Part shown: positions 18,394-26,770 of the stretch, piece after piece
How the letters are laid out: each line of letters opens with the position of its first letter
Position numbering within the stretch: position 1 is the first letter of the stretch
NCBI GenBank assembly: GCA_016841605.1
Contig: JAENYV010000001.1
Span: 231,540-295,539, forward strand
From: Dethiobacter alkaliphilus
Lineage (GTDB): Bacteria; Bacillota; Dethiobacteria; DTU022; UBA8154
Length of the DNA: 64,000 nt
Direction: 5' to 3'
Position numbers and translations under genes: made by a program
The notes under the pieces: model-generated
The model's database searches: none
Told to the model about the DNA's origin: nothing
Seen by the model: only the letters and a program-made list of their open reading frames with translations

Positions 18394-19041
18394 TTGTATC
18401 AGAAGAGGAAAAGAAAGGCTGTTGTCATCCCCATGTTGATTCTCACAGTTGTTTTACTCTTGACATTGTCAATACCTGCAGCGTTTGCCGCCGGTGGCGG
18501 TGGCGGCGGCGGCGGAACCGGCGGGGGTAGTGGAGATCCGCTGGCACTGGTTTCCGTAACTCCGGAAGACGGGGCGGTTGATGTGGCTCAGCCGGTGGAA
18601 ATAAAGCTGGTCTTTAGCAAAAATGTGGTACATATGTCTGTACATGATGCCAACGCACAAAAATTTAACCTGACAGATGCGGATGGTGTCATGGTTCCTC
18701 TGGAAGTTGTCATGGCCGATGACCAAATTGAACCGGAAAAGCGTGAAGAGGTCATCTTGATACCGAAAGAAGAACTTACTCCTGATACGGTTTATACAAT
18801 TACTGTTGCTGCGGGTCTGGAGTCGAAAAGCAATACTGTTCTTGAGCAGGACCTGAAACTGACGTTCAGGACCGCTCCCGCAACGGCACCCGTATCCTCA
18901 GCTGATACCGACGCAGCACAGAATGAACCGGTAGAAACGCCGCCTTCTTCAGCGCAGCCTGCAACAAGTATTGCAGTGGTTTTGGTAGTAGTCGTCGCTG
19001 CAGTTGTGTTTATGTTAGCGAAAAGATTAAGAAGCAATTAA
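18394..19041 (+). CDS. Secreted Ig-like (Big_5) protein with C-terminal membrane anchor
   Basis: 215 residues, TTG start 7 bp after GGGAGG. Signal peptide (about 1-32), a glycine-rich linker, an SbsA/Big_5 Ig-like domain (about 48-160, beginning LVSVTPEDGAVDV with VFSKNV), a flexible Ala/Pro/Ser stretch, and one C-terminal transmembrane helix with a basic tail (AKRLRSN). It should sit on the outer face of the membrane. A paralog at 23134 takes the same place ahead of the second importer, so the pair probably act as surface partners of the binding proteins. No enzymatic motif. Confidence 0.65.
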   Translation: MYQKRKRKAVVIPMLILTVVLLLTLSIPAAFAAGGGGGGGGTGGGSGDPLALVSVTPEDGAVDVAQPVEIKLVFSKNVVHMSVHDANAQKFNLTDADGVMVPLEVVMADDQIEPEKREEVILIPKEELTPDTVYTITVAAGLESKSNTVLEQDLKLTFRTAPATAPVSSADTDAAQNEPVETPPSSAQPATSIAVVLVVVVAAVVFMLAKRLRSN

Positions 19042-19089
19042 GCAGACGCAATAAGAAATAGATGGAATCATACTCTGTCAACGAATTAG

Positions 19090-20103
19090 GTGAGGATAAT
19101 CCGCAGGAGAGGTCTTTTTTTACTTTTAATATTAGTACCGTGTGCTTTTGTGATCTTTTCGCTGACTATCGGCCGTTATCCGTTGCCGCTGTCCGTTATC
19201 GCAAAAATAATGTGGTTTCGCCTGTGGGGTCTGGTCGGCCAATTTCCTGATACTTATGAAGTTGTTGTCTGGGATATCCGCTTTCCCAGGGCCCTGCTGG
19301 GCGTATTTGTCGGTGCCAGCCTGGCGGTCAGCGGGACGGCATTTCAGGGGTTGTTTCGCAACCCGCTTGTCAGTTCGGGAACACTCGGTGTCAGTGCAGG
19401 TGCCGGTTTCGGCGCCTCACTTGCCATCGTGCTTTTCAATAATACTGCTCTTATTTATATTTTTGCGTTTGCGTTCGGAGTTCTGTCTGTGGTGCTCAGT
19501 TATCTGATTGGCCGTTTTTACAGCGCTACGCCCACCATTACTCTGGTCCTCGGCGGTATCATTGTTTCTTCAGTGTTTTCAGCGCTCGTTTCCCTGGTCA
19601 AGTATGCTGCTGATCCCTATGAACAACTGCCTGCCATTGTTTTCTGGTTAATGGGCAGCCTGGCCTCTGCCCGCTACAGCGACCTGATGGTGGCAGGCAT
19701 TCCTATGGCCATAGGAATGGCGGGCTTGTTTGCCGTTCGCTGGCAGATTAACGTGCTCTCTATGGGAGACCGTGAAGCCCGCTCCCTGGGTATAAATACA
19801 TCGGTAGCAAAAGGACTGGTCCTGGCTTGCGCGACGATGGCCACGGCCGGTGCGGTCTGTGTCAGCGGTATTATCGGCTGGGTAGGCCTGGTTATTCCCC
19901 ATATAGGGCGCATGCTGATCGGCAATGACAATAAACTATTGGTTCCGGTCAGCATTTCCCTGGGTGCCTGTTTCCTGCTGCTGGTGGATATGCTAGCCCG
20001 GACCATTTCCGGTTCGGAAATACCTCTGAGTATTTTAACCGCTCTCCTGGGCGGCCCGTTTTTTGTTTACCTGTTAAAGAAAACCAAGGGAGGGGGTTGG
20101 TAA
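19090..20103 (+). CDS. FecCD/BtuC-type ABC importer permease (importer A)
   Basis: 337 residues with about ten transmembrane segments and the family signatures RFPRALLGVFVGASLAVSG, FRNPLVSSGTLGVSAGAGFG and GWVGLVIPHIGRMLIG. These permeases carry ferric siderophores, heme or cobalamin. The GTG at 19090 is the only upstream start in frame and lies inside an SD-like AGGTGAGG, so the exact start is uncertain. The ATPase gene follows 3 bp after the stop, and the binding protein follows that. Closest relative in the window is 23681-24700. Confidence 0.85.
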   Translation: MRIIRRRGLFLLLILVPCAFVIFSLTIGRYPLPLSVIAKIMWFRLWGLVGQFPDTYEVVVWDIRFPRALLGVFVGASLAVSGTAFQGLFRNPLVSSGTLGVSAGAGFGASLAIVLFNNTALIYIFAFAFGVLSVVLSYLIGRFYSATPTITLVLGGIIVSSVFSALVSLVKYAADPYEQLPAIVFWLMGSLASARYSDLMVAGIPMAIGMAGLFAVRWQINVLSMGDREARSLGINTSVAKGLVLACATMATAGAVCVSGIIGWVGLVIPHIGRMLIGNDNKLLVPVSISLGACFLLLVDMLARTISGSEIPLSILTALLGGPFFVYLLKKTKGGGW

Positions 20104-20106
20104 CCA

Positions 20107-20922
20107 GTGGCACTGTTGGAAGTCAAAAATTTGTTTTTTAGTTACAGTGATCAGCCCGTCCTGGAAGAAGTCAATTTCAAACTCGGTAAAGGGGAGATAT
20201 TTTGCCTCTTCGGCCCCAATGGCTGTGGGAAATCAACCCTGTTGGAATGCGTGCTGGGTACGCTGAAAATTTCCAGAGGCTATGTTTATCTTAACGGCAG
20301 GGACGTAAGAAACCTGCGCCCTGCCGAAGCAGCCCGTCAAATGGCTTACGTTCCGCAGCTCCACCAGAAAACGTTTCCTTATACGGTTAAAGAGATCGTT
20401 TTAATGGGCAGGGCCGCGTATACAGGGATGTTTACATCACCGTCGGAGGAAGATTACGCTGCGGTAGAAGAAGCCATGCAAAAAATCGGTATTCAGAGGC
20501 TGAGCGAGAAACCCTATACACAACTGAGCGGTGGGGAACTGCAGTTGGTGATGATAGCCCGGGCCCTGGCGCAGAAGACACCGGTTATGATCATGGATGA
20601 ACCCACGGCCCACCTGGATTTTCGTCATGAATTGATTATTCTGGAGACTGTGGTGCAACTGGTCAGAGAAACCGGCCTCTCTATTCTGATGGCCACGCAT
20701 TTCCCCAATCACGCCTTTTTTTTTGATAATAACGATATCCCCACTACGGTGGCCCTGATGAACAGCCGCAGGTTTGCGGCTGTTGGCCGGCCGGAAGAGG
20801 TCCTCTCCGAGCAGAGTATGCAGCGGACATTTAATGTTGAAGCCCGTATGGTATCCTACTATCGGGAAGGCAAGAAGGAATTCCGGCAAATCGTAGCTGT
20901 CAGGACCAACGGTTTACGTTGA
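20107..20922 (+). CDS. FecE/BtuD-type ABC importer ATPase (importer A)
   Basis: 271 residues, GTG start. Walker A GPNGCGKST (about 36-44), signature LSGGELQLVMIARAL, Walker B VMIMDEPTAHLD and switch His in MATHFPNHAF are all intact. It energises the permease encoded just upstream. As in importer B, the segment after the switch His is extended (FFFDNNDIPTT) compared with importers C and D, which separates A/B from C/D as two subfamilies. Confidence 0.88.
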   Translation: MALLEVKNLFFSYSDQPVLEEVNFKLGKGEIFCLFGPNGCGKSTLLECVLGTLKISRGYVYLNGRDVRNLRPAEAARQMAYVPQLHQKTFPYTVKEIVLMGRAAYTGMFTSPSEEDYAAVEEAMQKIGIQRLSEKPYTQLSGGELQLVMIARALAQKTPVMIMDEPTAHLDFRHELIILETVVQLVRETGLSILMATHFPNHAFFFDNNDIPTTVALMNSRRFAAVGRPEEVLSEQSMQRTFNVEARMVSYYREGKKEFRQIVAVRTNGLR

Positions 20923-20966
20923 TTAAGAAAGAGATTTAGAGATTTAGAAATTTGGAGGATTGAACA

Positions 20967-22064
20967 ATGAAAGCAAGAGCATCCGGTCTTTGCCTGATAC
21001 TAATCTTTCTTTTGCTTATCTTGCCGGTCTTTCCAGGCTGTACCGGAAAGACAATTGATTCCGAAGCGGTCCAATCTGCAGAAAACCAAACAATACAGGT
21101 TACAGATTCCTTCGGGCGTACTGTTGAGGTACCGGCCGGCGTGGAGCGAGTTGCCACCCTGTATGCCTTTACCGGACATGTGACGACGCTGCTTGGTAAA
21201 GGTGAGCTGATTGTTGCCGTAAACCGCGGCCTTAAGCGGGACATTCTCTTTAACCGCATTAACCCGGTGATTGCCGCTGCAGTTATGCCTGTTGCTGCAG
21301 ATAAAGTCAATATAGAAGAACTGCTGAGAGCCGAACCTGACCTGGTTTTTGTACAGGGCAGCGTGTTTCGGGATGAAAAGGAAAGGGAAAAGCTGGATAA
21401 AACCAAAATTCCTTATCTGGCGGTGGAATTTAACGGTATTGAAGAGCAGATCAGCACTATTGAAGCGATCGGAAAGGCTTTGGGTGCCTCTGATACCGCT
21501 TCCCGTTACCTGGATTACTACCGGGGGGTTCTGGATCTGGTCCAAAAGCGGGTCGCAGATATCCCTGAAAGCGAAAAAATTCGTATTTACCATTCCATCA
21601 ATGAGGCGACCCGCACCTATGGCCGGGATAATCTGGCCGCGGACTGGACAACTATGGCAGGGGTAATTAACGTATCCCTGGACCAGGAACTCCGCCTCCT
21701 GAACAATAATTATTTTGCCGGTCTGGAACAGATCCTGCTCTGGGACCCCGAACTTATCCTGGTCAACGAGGACGGAGTCGCGGACTATATTTTGACCAAC
21801 ATACAGTGGTCACCCTTACAGGCGGTAAAAAACGACCGGATCCATCAGATGCCTGTGGGCGTTTCCCGCTGGGGGCATCCGGGTTCACTGGAAACACCTC
21901 TGGGTATTCTTTGGGCCTCCAAGTTGTTTTATCCGGAACTCTTTGCGGATATTGATATATCAGCGGAAACACGTAAAATATACCGGGATTTTTTTGGCTA
22001 TGACCTGAGCGATGAGGAACTGGAAAGCATGTTGAGCGGCAGAGGTATGCGGGAGGCAAAATAG
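20967..22064 (+). CDS. Metal-chelate-type substrate-binding lipoprotein (importer A)
   Basis: 365 residues. Lipoprotein signal with Cys in LPVFPGC. The rest is a BtuF/FhuD-type binding protein with a long backbone helix: VTDSFGRTVEVP at the start of the mature part, a C-lobe with GVSRWGHPGSLETPLG, and LFYPELF near the end. It should sit outside the membrane and pass its ligand to the permease at 19090. Ligand unknown; the family binds siderophores, heme and corrinoids. The RWGHP motif is shared with importer B and, in altered form, with the radical SAM fusion at 43769. Confidence 0.82.
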   Translation: MKARASGLCLILIFLLLILPVFPGCTGKTIDSEAVQSAENQTIQVTDSFGRTVEVPAGVERVATLYAFTGHVTTLLGKGELIVAVNRGLKRDILFNRINPVIAAAVMPVAADKVNIEELLRAEPDLVFVQGSVFRDEKEREKLDKTKIPYLAVEFNGIEEQISTIEAIGKALGASDTASRYLDYYRGVLDLVQKRVADIPESEKIRIYHSINEATRTYGRDNLAADWTTMAGVINVSLDQELRLLNNNYFAGLEQILLWDPELILVNEDGVADYILTNIQWSPLQAVKNDRIHQMPVGVSRWGHPGSLETPLGILWASKLFYPELFADIDISAETRKIYRDFFGYDLSDEELESMLSGRGMREAK

Positions 22065-22105
22065 TATCCGCCCGGCGGATAAACACCAGGAAAGAGGGTT
22101 TGACT

Positions 22106-22984
22106 GTGAAACTGCTTATATGTATTGACGATACCGATAATCTCGAATCCAGGGGAACCGGAGCGGTAGCTGAAGGAATAAAAGACCTGATTACGGAAAA
22201 CGGGTTCGGCAGATGCATCTTTACGACAAGGCATCAGCTGCTCCTGCATAAAGATATTCCCTATACTTCCCATAACAGCTCCATGTGTTTTGAATGCGAT
22301 ATTAAGGATGATATCTACAGTGCCGTGGAAAAAGCGGCCACAGAGTACTTGCGCAGGGAAAGCGCCGAAGGCTCCGATCCGGGGATTTGTATCGCTAAAA
22401 GAAGAGAAGAATTAAATGAAGCTGTTCTGGTTGAATTTGGCTTAAGGGCTAAAAGACAGCTTTTAACAAAGGAAGATGCCTACAGCATAGCGGCACACGC
22501 GGATGTTTATTTAAAGGAGGTGGGTGGGACAGGCCAGGGAGTTATCGGAGCGTTGGCCGGTGTGGGGCTGCGGCTTGACGGCAATGACGGTGAAGTTAAA
22601 GGCGGAGTTGATCAATTCCGTAAAGGGGAGACCTATACGGTGGAGCAATTGCTTTCCAACCGCGCCATAGAAGCGGTTTATGACGGCAAGTTGAATTCCC
22701 TGGCCGGCGATCAGGCGGTCTTTATTACATGGAAGGCAAAACCGGTCATAGTCAATAAAAGACCGGTAATGGTGGTTGCCTGGGATGAAGAGGCACAAAT
22801 TTGGAGAAGCATGTACAAAAAGGAAATGCGTGCCTTTGGTGATGAGTGTACATACAAAAAGGCGTGTCAGGCTTTTACATTTGATGTGGAGGAGGAATTA
22901 GTAGATGATGATGAACGCTCGTGTCTAAACTGCCGTTACAGGAGATGGACGGATAAATCCTTTTCCTGCGGTTATATAGGATGA
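22106..22984 (+). CDS. TiaS-like protein (tRNA-Ile2 agmatinylcytidine synthetase family)
   Basis: 292 residues from the GTG 7 bp after AAAGAGGG; the TTG at 22100 is too close. The N-terminal CIDDTDNLESRGTG matches the ATP-handling IDDTD motif of archaeal TiaS, which joins agmatine to C34 of tRNA-Ile2. The C-terminus has a short zinc-ribbon-like cysteine cluster (SCLNCRYRR...SCGY). It is shorter than archaeal TiaS, which is usually over 400 residues, and bacteria normally use TilS instead, so a tRNA function is unlikely. It lies 41 bp after a binding-protein gene and before importer B, pointing to work on the imported ligand. The call is by motif only. Confidence 0.6.
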   Translation: MKLLICIDDTDNLESRGTGAVAEGIKDLITENGFGRCIFTTRHQLLLHKDIPYTSHNSSMCFECDIKDDIYSAVEKAATEYLRRESAEGSDPGICIAKRREELNEAVLVEFGLRAKRQLLTKEDAYSIAAHADVYLKEVGGTGQGVIGALAGVGLRLDGNDGEVKGGVDQFRKGETYTVEQLLSNRAIEAVYDGKLNSLAGDQAVFITWKAKPVIVNKRPVMVVAWDEEAQIWRSMYKKEMRAFGDECTYKKACQAFTFDVEEELVDDDERSCLNCRYRRWTDKSFSCGYIG

Positions 22985-23047
22985 CTTAAGGGTGACATTG
23001 GAGCTGATCCTTTCTGATGCGGATGCGGTTATCAAACAGGATAGGTT

Positions 23048-23075
23048 TTGTAGGTTGTAAAAAAGGGTTTACATT
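23048..23075 (+). promoter_or_regulatory. Weak promoter ahead of importer B
   Basis: TTGTAG (23048-23053), 16-bp spacer, TACATT (23070-23075). It is weak on its own, but its position just ahead of the operator at 23078 repeats the arrangement seen at 31843 and 39647. Confidence 0.4.
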
Positions 23076-23077
23076 CA

Positions 23078-23097
23078 TTATGTCATTATTGGCACAA
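23078..23097 (+). promoter_or_regulatory. Palindromic operator, 8-4-8 type
   Basis: TTATGTCA-N4-TGGCACAA, overlapping the expected transcription start. The right half-site TGGCACAA is the complement of TTGTGCCA at 39680, so both half-site variants recur. Confidence 0.6.
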
Positions 23098-23133
23098 TAA
23101 AGGTTTTATTATCATAGAAAAGGGATGAATCAG

Positions 23134-23691
23134 ATGAAAAGAATAATTACATTTGCAGTTTTGTTCATGGTTATATGCTTAGGATATGCTGTTACCGGCT
23201 GGGCCGCGGGGGAAGGTTCGGGAGGAGGTGCAGGCAGTCCGCTTGCTATTGTTTCATCTACGGTCAGTAACGGGGAAGCGGGCGTCAATTTAGACCGGGA
23301 GATTAAATTTGTTTTCAGTAAAAATATTGCTAATATCAGTGTCGCAGAAAACAATCATAACTGTTTTTCCATGACGGATTCAAGCGGCAATATGGTTCCC
23401 ATTGAGGTTATTACCTTTGACGATCAGCTTGAAAGCGAGAAGAAGAATGATCTTATCGTTAAGCCTGAAGCTCTGCTGGAGGGGGAGCAATATACCATTA
23501 CTATCAGTCCCGATTTGCAGGCAAAAAACGGTGATAAATTAGGCGAGGAGGTTACATACACTTTTTCTACGATCGGATATGTTTCAGCAGACGCCGGCAG
23601 TTCATCGCAATTATGGATTTATCTTGTTGTCATAGCCGTAATTATTGTTGCAGCATTTATCTTGATCAAAGGTAAGAAGAATGCTCAATAA
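23134..23691 (+). CDS. Secreted Ig-like (Big_5) protein with C-terminal membrane anchor
   Basis: 185 residues from the second ATG, 9 bp after AAAAGGG. Paralog of the protein at 18394: signal peptide (ending GWAA), short Gly/Ser linker, SbsA-like Big_5 domain (LAIVSSTVSNGEAGVNLD, VFSKNI, PIEVITFDDQLESEK) and one C-terminal helix with basic tail KGKKNAQ. Its end overlaps the permease gene by 11 bp, so it is the first gene of the importer B operon. Likely an extracytoplasmic accessory of that importer. Confidence 0.68.
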   Translation: MKRIITFAVLFMVICLGYAVTGWAAGEGSGGGAGSPLAIVSSTVSNGEAGVNLDREIKFVFSKNIANISVAENNHNCFSMTDSSGNMVPIEVITFDDQLESEKKNDLIVKPEALLEGEQYTITISPDLQAKNGDKLGEEVTYTFSTIGYVSADAGSSSQLWIYLVVIAVIIVAAFILIKGKKNAQ

Positions 23692-24700
23692 AAGATATTT
23701 AAAGGTACTTACTTCGGCATGTATTATTTTGCCCGTTGTTTTTATTCTCATTTCATTATTTATCGGCAGGTATGATTTGGGAATTAAAGATATTTTTACT
23801 ATACTGGTCAACGGACAAAACTGGAGTTTAGATCCCGAACATGCCATAGAATATTCCCTGGTTTATGAAATCAGGCTGCCAAGGGCTTTACTGGCCTTTA
23901 TTGTGGGAGGGGCGTTGTCGATCAGCGGCGGCGCCTTGCAGGGAATGTTCAGAAATCCGCTGGTTGATTCCGGTATGCTGGGGGTCAGCGCAGGTGCAGG
24001 CTTTGGAGCTTGCCTGGGCATCATTTTCTTCCATAATAATTTTATGATCTATACCCTGGCTTTTCTGTTTGGTATAATTGCCGTTCTTTTAAGCTTTATT
24101 ATTGGGAAAATATATGATTCCGCGCCGACGGTAACTCTGGTTCTGGGCGGGGTAGTCATATCGGCCATTTTCAGCGCTTTGATATCTTTTATGAAATATG
24201 TTGCAGACCCGTTGGAGAAACTCCCGACCATTACCTTTTGGCTTATGGGCAGTTTAAGCAGGGCCAATTTTCAGGATACGGCTATTGCCCTCATTCCTAT
24301 TGCGGTTGGTGCCCTCGGTATTATGCTTGTTCGCTGGCAGATCAATGTGCTTTCCCTGGGTGATAGAGAGGCGGGAACATTAGGTGTTAATACAGGTTTA
24401 TGCCGGGCCATCGTAATTGTCTGCACATCGATCGCTACTGCGGGTGCTGTTTGTGTGAGCGGGACAATCGGCTGGGTCGGTTTAATTATTCCCCACATTG
24501 TAAGAATGATCGTCGGCAACGATAACCGTGTTTTATTACCGGTCTGTTTGTCTGTGGGAGGCTGTTTCCTCTTAATTGTCGACCTGATTGCCCGTAGCAT
24601 TGTCAGCACGGAGATCCCCCTCGGCGTTCTGACGGCGATGGTGGGAGGACCGTTTTTCATTGTGATCTTGAAAAGAACGAAGGGAGGCGGAAGCTGGTAA
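23681..24700 (+). CDS. FecCD/BtuC-type ABC importer permease (importer B)
   Basis: 339 residues, about ten transmembrane segments, with RLPRALLAFIVGGALSISGG, FRNPLVDSGMLGVSAGAGFG and GWVGLIIPHIVRMIVGNDNR. Overlaps the upstream anchor-protein gene by 11 bp and shares TAATG with the ATPase gene downstream, so the operon is translationally coupled. Very similar in order and motifs to importer A, which points to duplication of the whole operon. Confidence 0.88.
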   Translation: MLNKRYLKVLTSACIILPVVFILISLFIGRYDLGIKDIFTILVNGQNWSLDPEHAIEYSLVYEIRLPRALLAFIVGGALSISGGALQGMFRNPLVDSGMLGVSAGAGFGACLGIIFFHNNFMIYTLAFLFGIIAVLLSFIIGKIYDSAPTVTLVLGGVVISAIFSALISFMKYVADPLEKLPTITFWLMGSLSRANFQDTAIALIPIAVGALGIMLVRWQINVLSLGDREAGTLGVNTGLCRAIVIVCTSIATAGAVCVSGTIGWVGLIIPHIVRMIVGNDNRVLLPVCLSVGGCFLLIVDLIARSIVSTEIPLGVLTAMVGGPFFIVILKRTKGGGSW

Positions 24701-25527
24701 TGACTGTCCTGCAGGTTGAAAACCTGTCCTTTAGTTATCAGGAAAAAAAAGTTTTAAATGGAGTAAGTTTTTCTGTCGAACAAGGTGAAATTTTTTGTGT
24801 TTTTGGTTCCAACGGGTGCGGCAAAACAACGATGCTGGACTGTATACTCGGCCTGAACAAGTCCGAAGGAGGAAACGTATTCATTGATGGTGATAATCTG
24901 CTGGAGATGTCTCCGGCCCGCAAGGCGCAAAAGATTGCCTATGTATCCCAGAAAAGCGACCGGACTTTTCCCTATTCAGTGTTGGAAATCGTTTTAATGG
25001 GCAGGACGGCCTATTCCGGGATGTTTTCATCTCCGGGCCAGGATGATGTGGAAGTTGCCGAGAAGGCCCTTAGCAGTGTAGGGATGTCCAATTTTAGAGA
25101 CCGGGTTTATACAAAATTGAGCGGTGGAGAAGCACAACTGGTCAAAATTGCCCGGGCTATTGCCCAGGATACCAAATTGATTATCTTTGATGAACCGACC
25201 TCCCACCTTGATTTCCGGCATGAACTGAATGTCATAAAATACATTGCCAAAATAATCCGGGATAAGAATATCTCCGTTGTGATGGCTACCCATTTCCCTA
25301 ACCATGCCTATTTTTTCGAAAGCTACGGATTGCCGACCCGGGTAGCATTAATGGAAAACGGGATGTTCGGTGCGGTAGGGCTGCCTTCAGAGGTTTTGAA
25401 CCGGGAGAATATGGCCGATATCTTTAAAATCAGAACCAAGAATTTTCGAGACTGTGAAGGGGACAGGGTTCTTAATTTTGTTGTGCCCATAGATTTTTGT
25501 GCAGGAGGGGAATGGCAGAGTGAATAA
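24700..25527 (+). CDS. FecE/BtuD-type ABC importer ATPase (importer B)
   Basis: 275 residues with Walker A GSNGCGKTT, signature LSGGEAQLVKIARAI, Walker B IIFDEPTSHLD and switch MATHFPNHAY. The extension after the switch His (FFESYGLPTR) matches importer A. Start ATG overlaps the permease stop; the binding-protein gene begins within its last codons. Confidence 0.88.
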   Translation: MTVLQVENLSFSYQEKKVLNGVSFSVEQGEIFCVFGSNGCGKTTMLDCILGLNKSEGGNVFIDGDNLLEMSPARKAQKIAYVSQKSDRTFPYSVLEIVLMGRTAYSGMFSSPGQDDVEVAEKALSSVGMSNFRDRVYTKLSGGEAQLVKIARAIAQDTKLIIFDEPTSHLDFRHELNVIKYIAKIIRDKNISVVMATHFPNHAYFFESYGLPTRVALMENGMFGAVGLPSEVLNRENMADIFKIRTKNFRDCEGDRVLNFVVPIDFCAGGEWQSE

Positions 25528-26629
25528 AAAAATTTTTGTGCTGTTTGCAGTATTTTTTTTCTTAGCATCTTTTTGGGCCGGTTGTGCAAAGAAAACTGCG
25601 GCAGACTTAACACCTGAAGAAGGTTATATCATTGTTACCGACTACCTGGGGAAAAAAGTGAAAATAAAAGAAAACCCGGACTATATCGGCAGTATCTTTG
25701 CTGTTGCCAGCCATGTACTGGCTATGTATGGAGATGTGGAGAAGATTGTGGCCATTTCTGAGGGTAACACGAGGGATTATCTATTTTGTGAAATATATCC
25801 GCAAATATTAAGAGCCAGAATAGTCAAAGGCAGCAATACGCTTAATATTGAAGAGCTGGCGAAACAGCCCAGACCGGAAGTGTTGATTTTGAATCCTGAA
25901 GTAACGCTCGATGAAAGCATGATGAAACAACTGGATAAGTTCGGGATACCTATTGTGACAATAGCTTATGATAACGTGGAGCAGCAGCAGCAGATTATGG
26001 AGTTGCTGGGGACAATTACCGGCAGAGAGAAAGAAGCTGCCGCTTATAACGAGTACTACAGAAATATTGTTGAGCTGGTCACTTCCCGCACGGCAGAGAT
26101 TCCTGAAGGGGAAAGAAAAACAGTATATCATGCTATCAACGAATTGTTAAGAACAGACCAGGCTGATACACTGTCGGAAGATTGGCTTAACCTGGTTGGT
26201 GTTGAGAATGTAGCTTTTTCAGGTGAAGAGAGAGAATCCATCGGTACTAATAAGAGCTATCTATCGCTGGAAGAATTATTACAAAGAAATCCGGAGTACA
26301 TGATCATAAACGGCGGAGATGTGCTCGACTATATTGAGGCCAGCCCGCAGCTCCACAATCTCAAGGCTTACCGGGAAGGCAATATTTATCTGTTGCCTTT
26401 GGGAGTTTCCAGATGGGGCCATCCTTATTCTATAGAAACACCGCTGGCTATCCTCTGGACGGCCAAAACAATTTATCCTGAATTATTTACGGATGTGGAT
26501 ATGGAAAAGGAAACAAAGGATTTCTATCTAAACTTTTTCGATTACGAACTCTCAGATAGTCAAGTTGCCAAAATATTGTCCGGCAGGGGGTATAAGGATA
26601 TAAAGGGTTCAGGTGAATCCGGTATCTGA
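25520..26629 (+). CDS. Metal-chelate-type substrate-binding lipoprotein (importer B)
   Basis: 369 residues from the GTG behind GGAGGGG, overlapping the ATPase gene by 8 bp. Lipobox Cys in SFWAGC. BtuF/FhuD-type fold with VTDYLGKKVKIKE at the start, NIEELAKQPRPEVLILN, and the C-lobe motif GVSRWGHPYSIETPLAILW followed by IYPELF. Closely parallel to the importer A protein. Ligand unknown. Confidence 0.82.
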   Translation: MNKKIFVLFAVFFFLASFWAGCAKKTAADLTPEEGYIIVTDYLGKKVKIKENPDYIGSIFAVASHVLAMYGDVEKIVAISEGNTRDYLFCEIYPQILRARIVKGSNTLNIEELAKQPRPEVLILNPEVTLDESMMKQLDKFGIPIVTIAYDNVEQQQQIMELLGTITGREKEAAAYNEYYRNIVELVTSRTAEIPEGERKTVYHAINELLRTDQADTLSEDWLNLVGVENVAFSGEERESIGTNKSYLSLEELLQRNPEYMIINGGDVLDYIEASPQLHNLKAYREGNIYLLPLGVSRWGHPYSIETPLAILWTAKTIYPELFTDVDMEKETKDFYLNFFDYELSDSQVAKILSGRGYKDIKGSGESGI

Positions 26630-26679
26630 GGTGAGTAATCAGCAATGCCGCGGCACGGGACGGTCTGAGCGGGTAGTTC

Positions 26680-26709
26680 GGCGTATACGAAAGCTAAGAG
26701 GAATTTGCG
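26680..26709 (+). repeat. Dispersed intergenic repeat, copy 1
   Basis: Shares GGCGT-W-TACGAAAGCTAAG followed by AGGAA-TTTGCG with 39834-39864, with one substitution and one 1-bp gap. Both copies lie about 60-95 bp before a start codon (26771, 39922). No known RNA motif was recognised. Confidence 0.65.
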
Positions 26710-26770
26710 AAGCTGTGGGGACGGTTTAAAATTATTACCGGTGTGAAGCTAAGGACTTGGGGAGATCCTG

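Noticed and set aside
22985-23133. Possible cobalamin riboswitch ahead of a BtuCDF-like operon
   Set aside because: No B12-box or other conserved cobalamin riboswitch segment was seen here or before the other importers.
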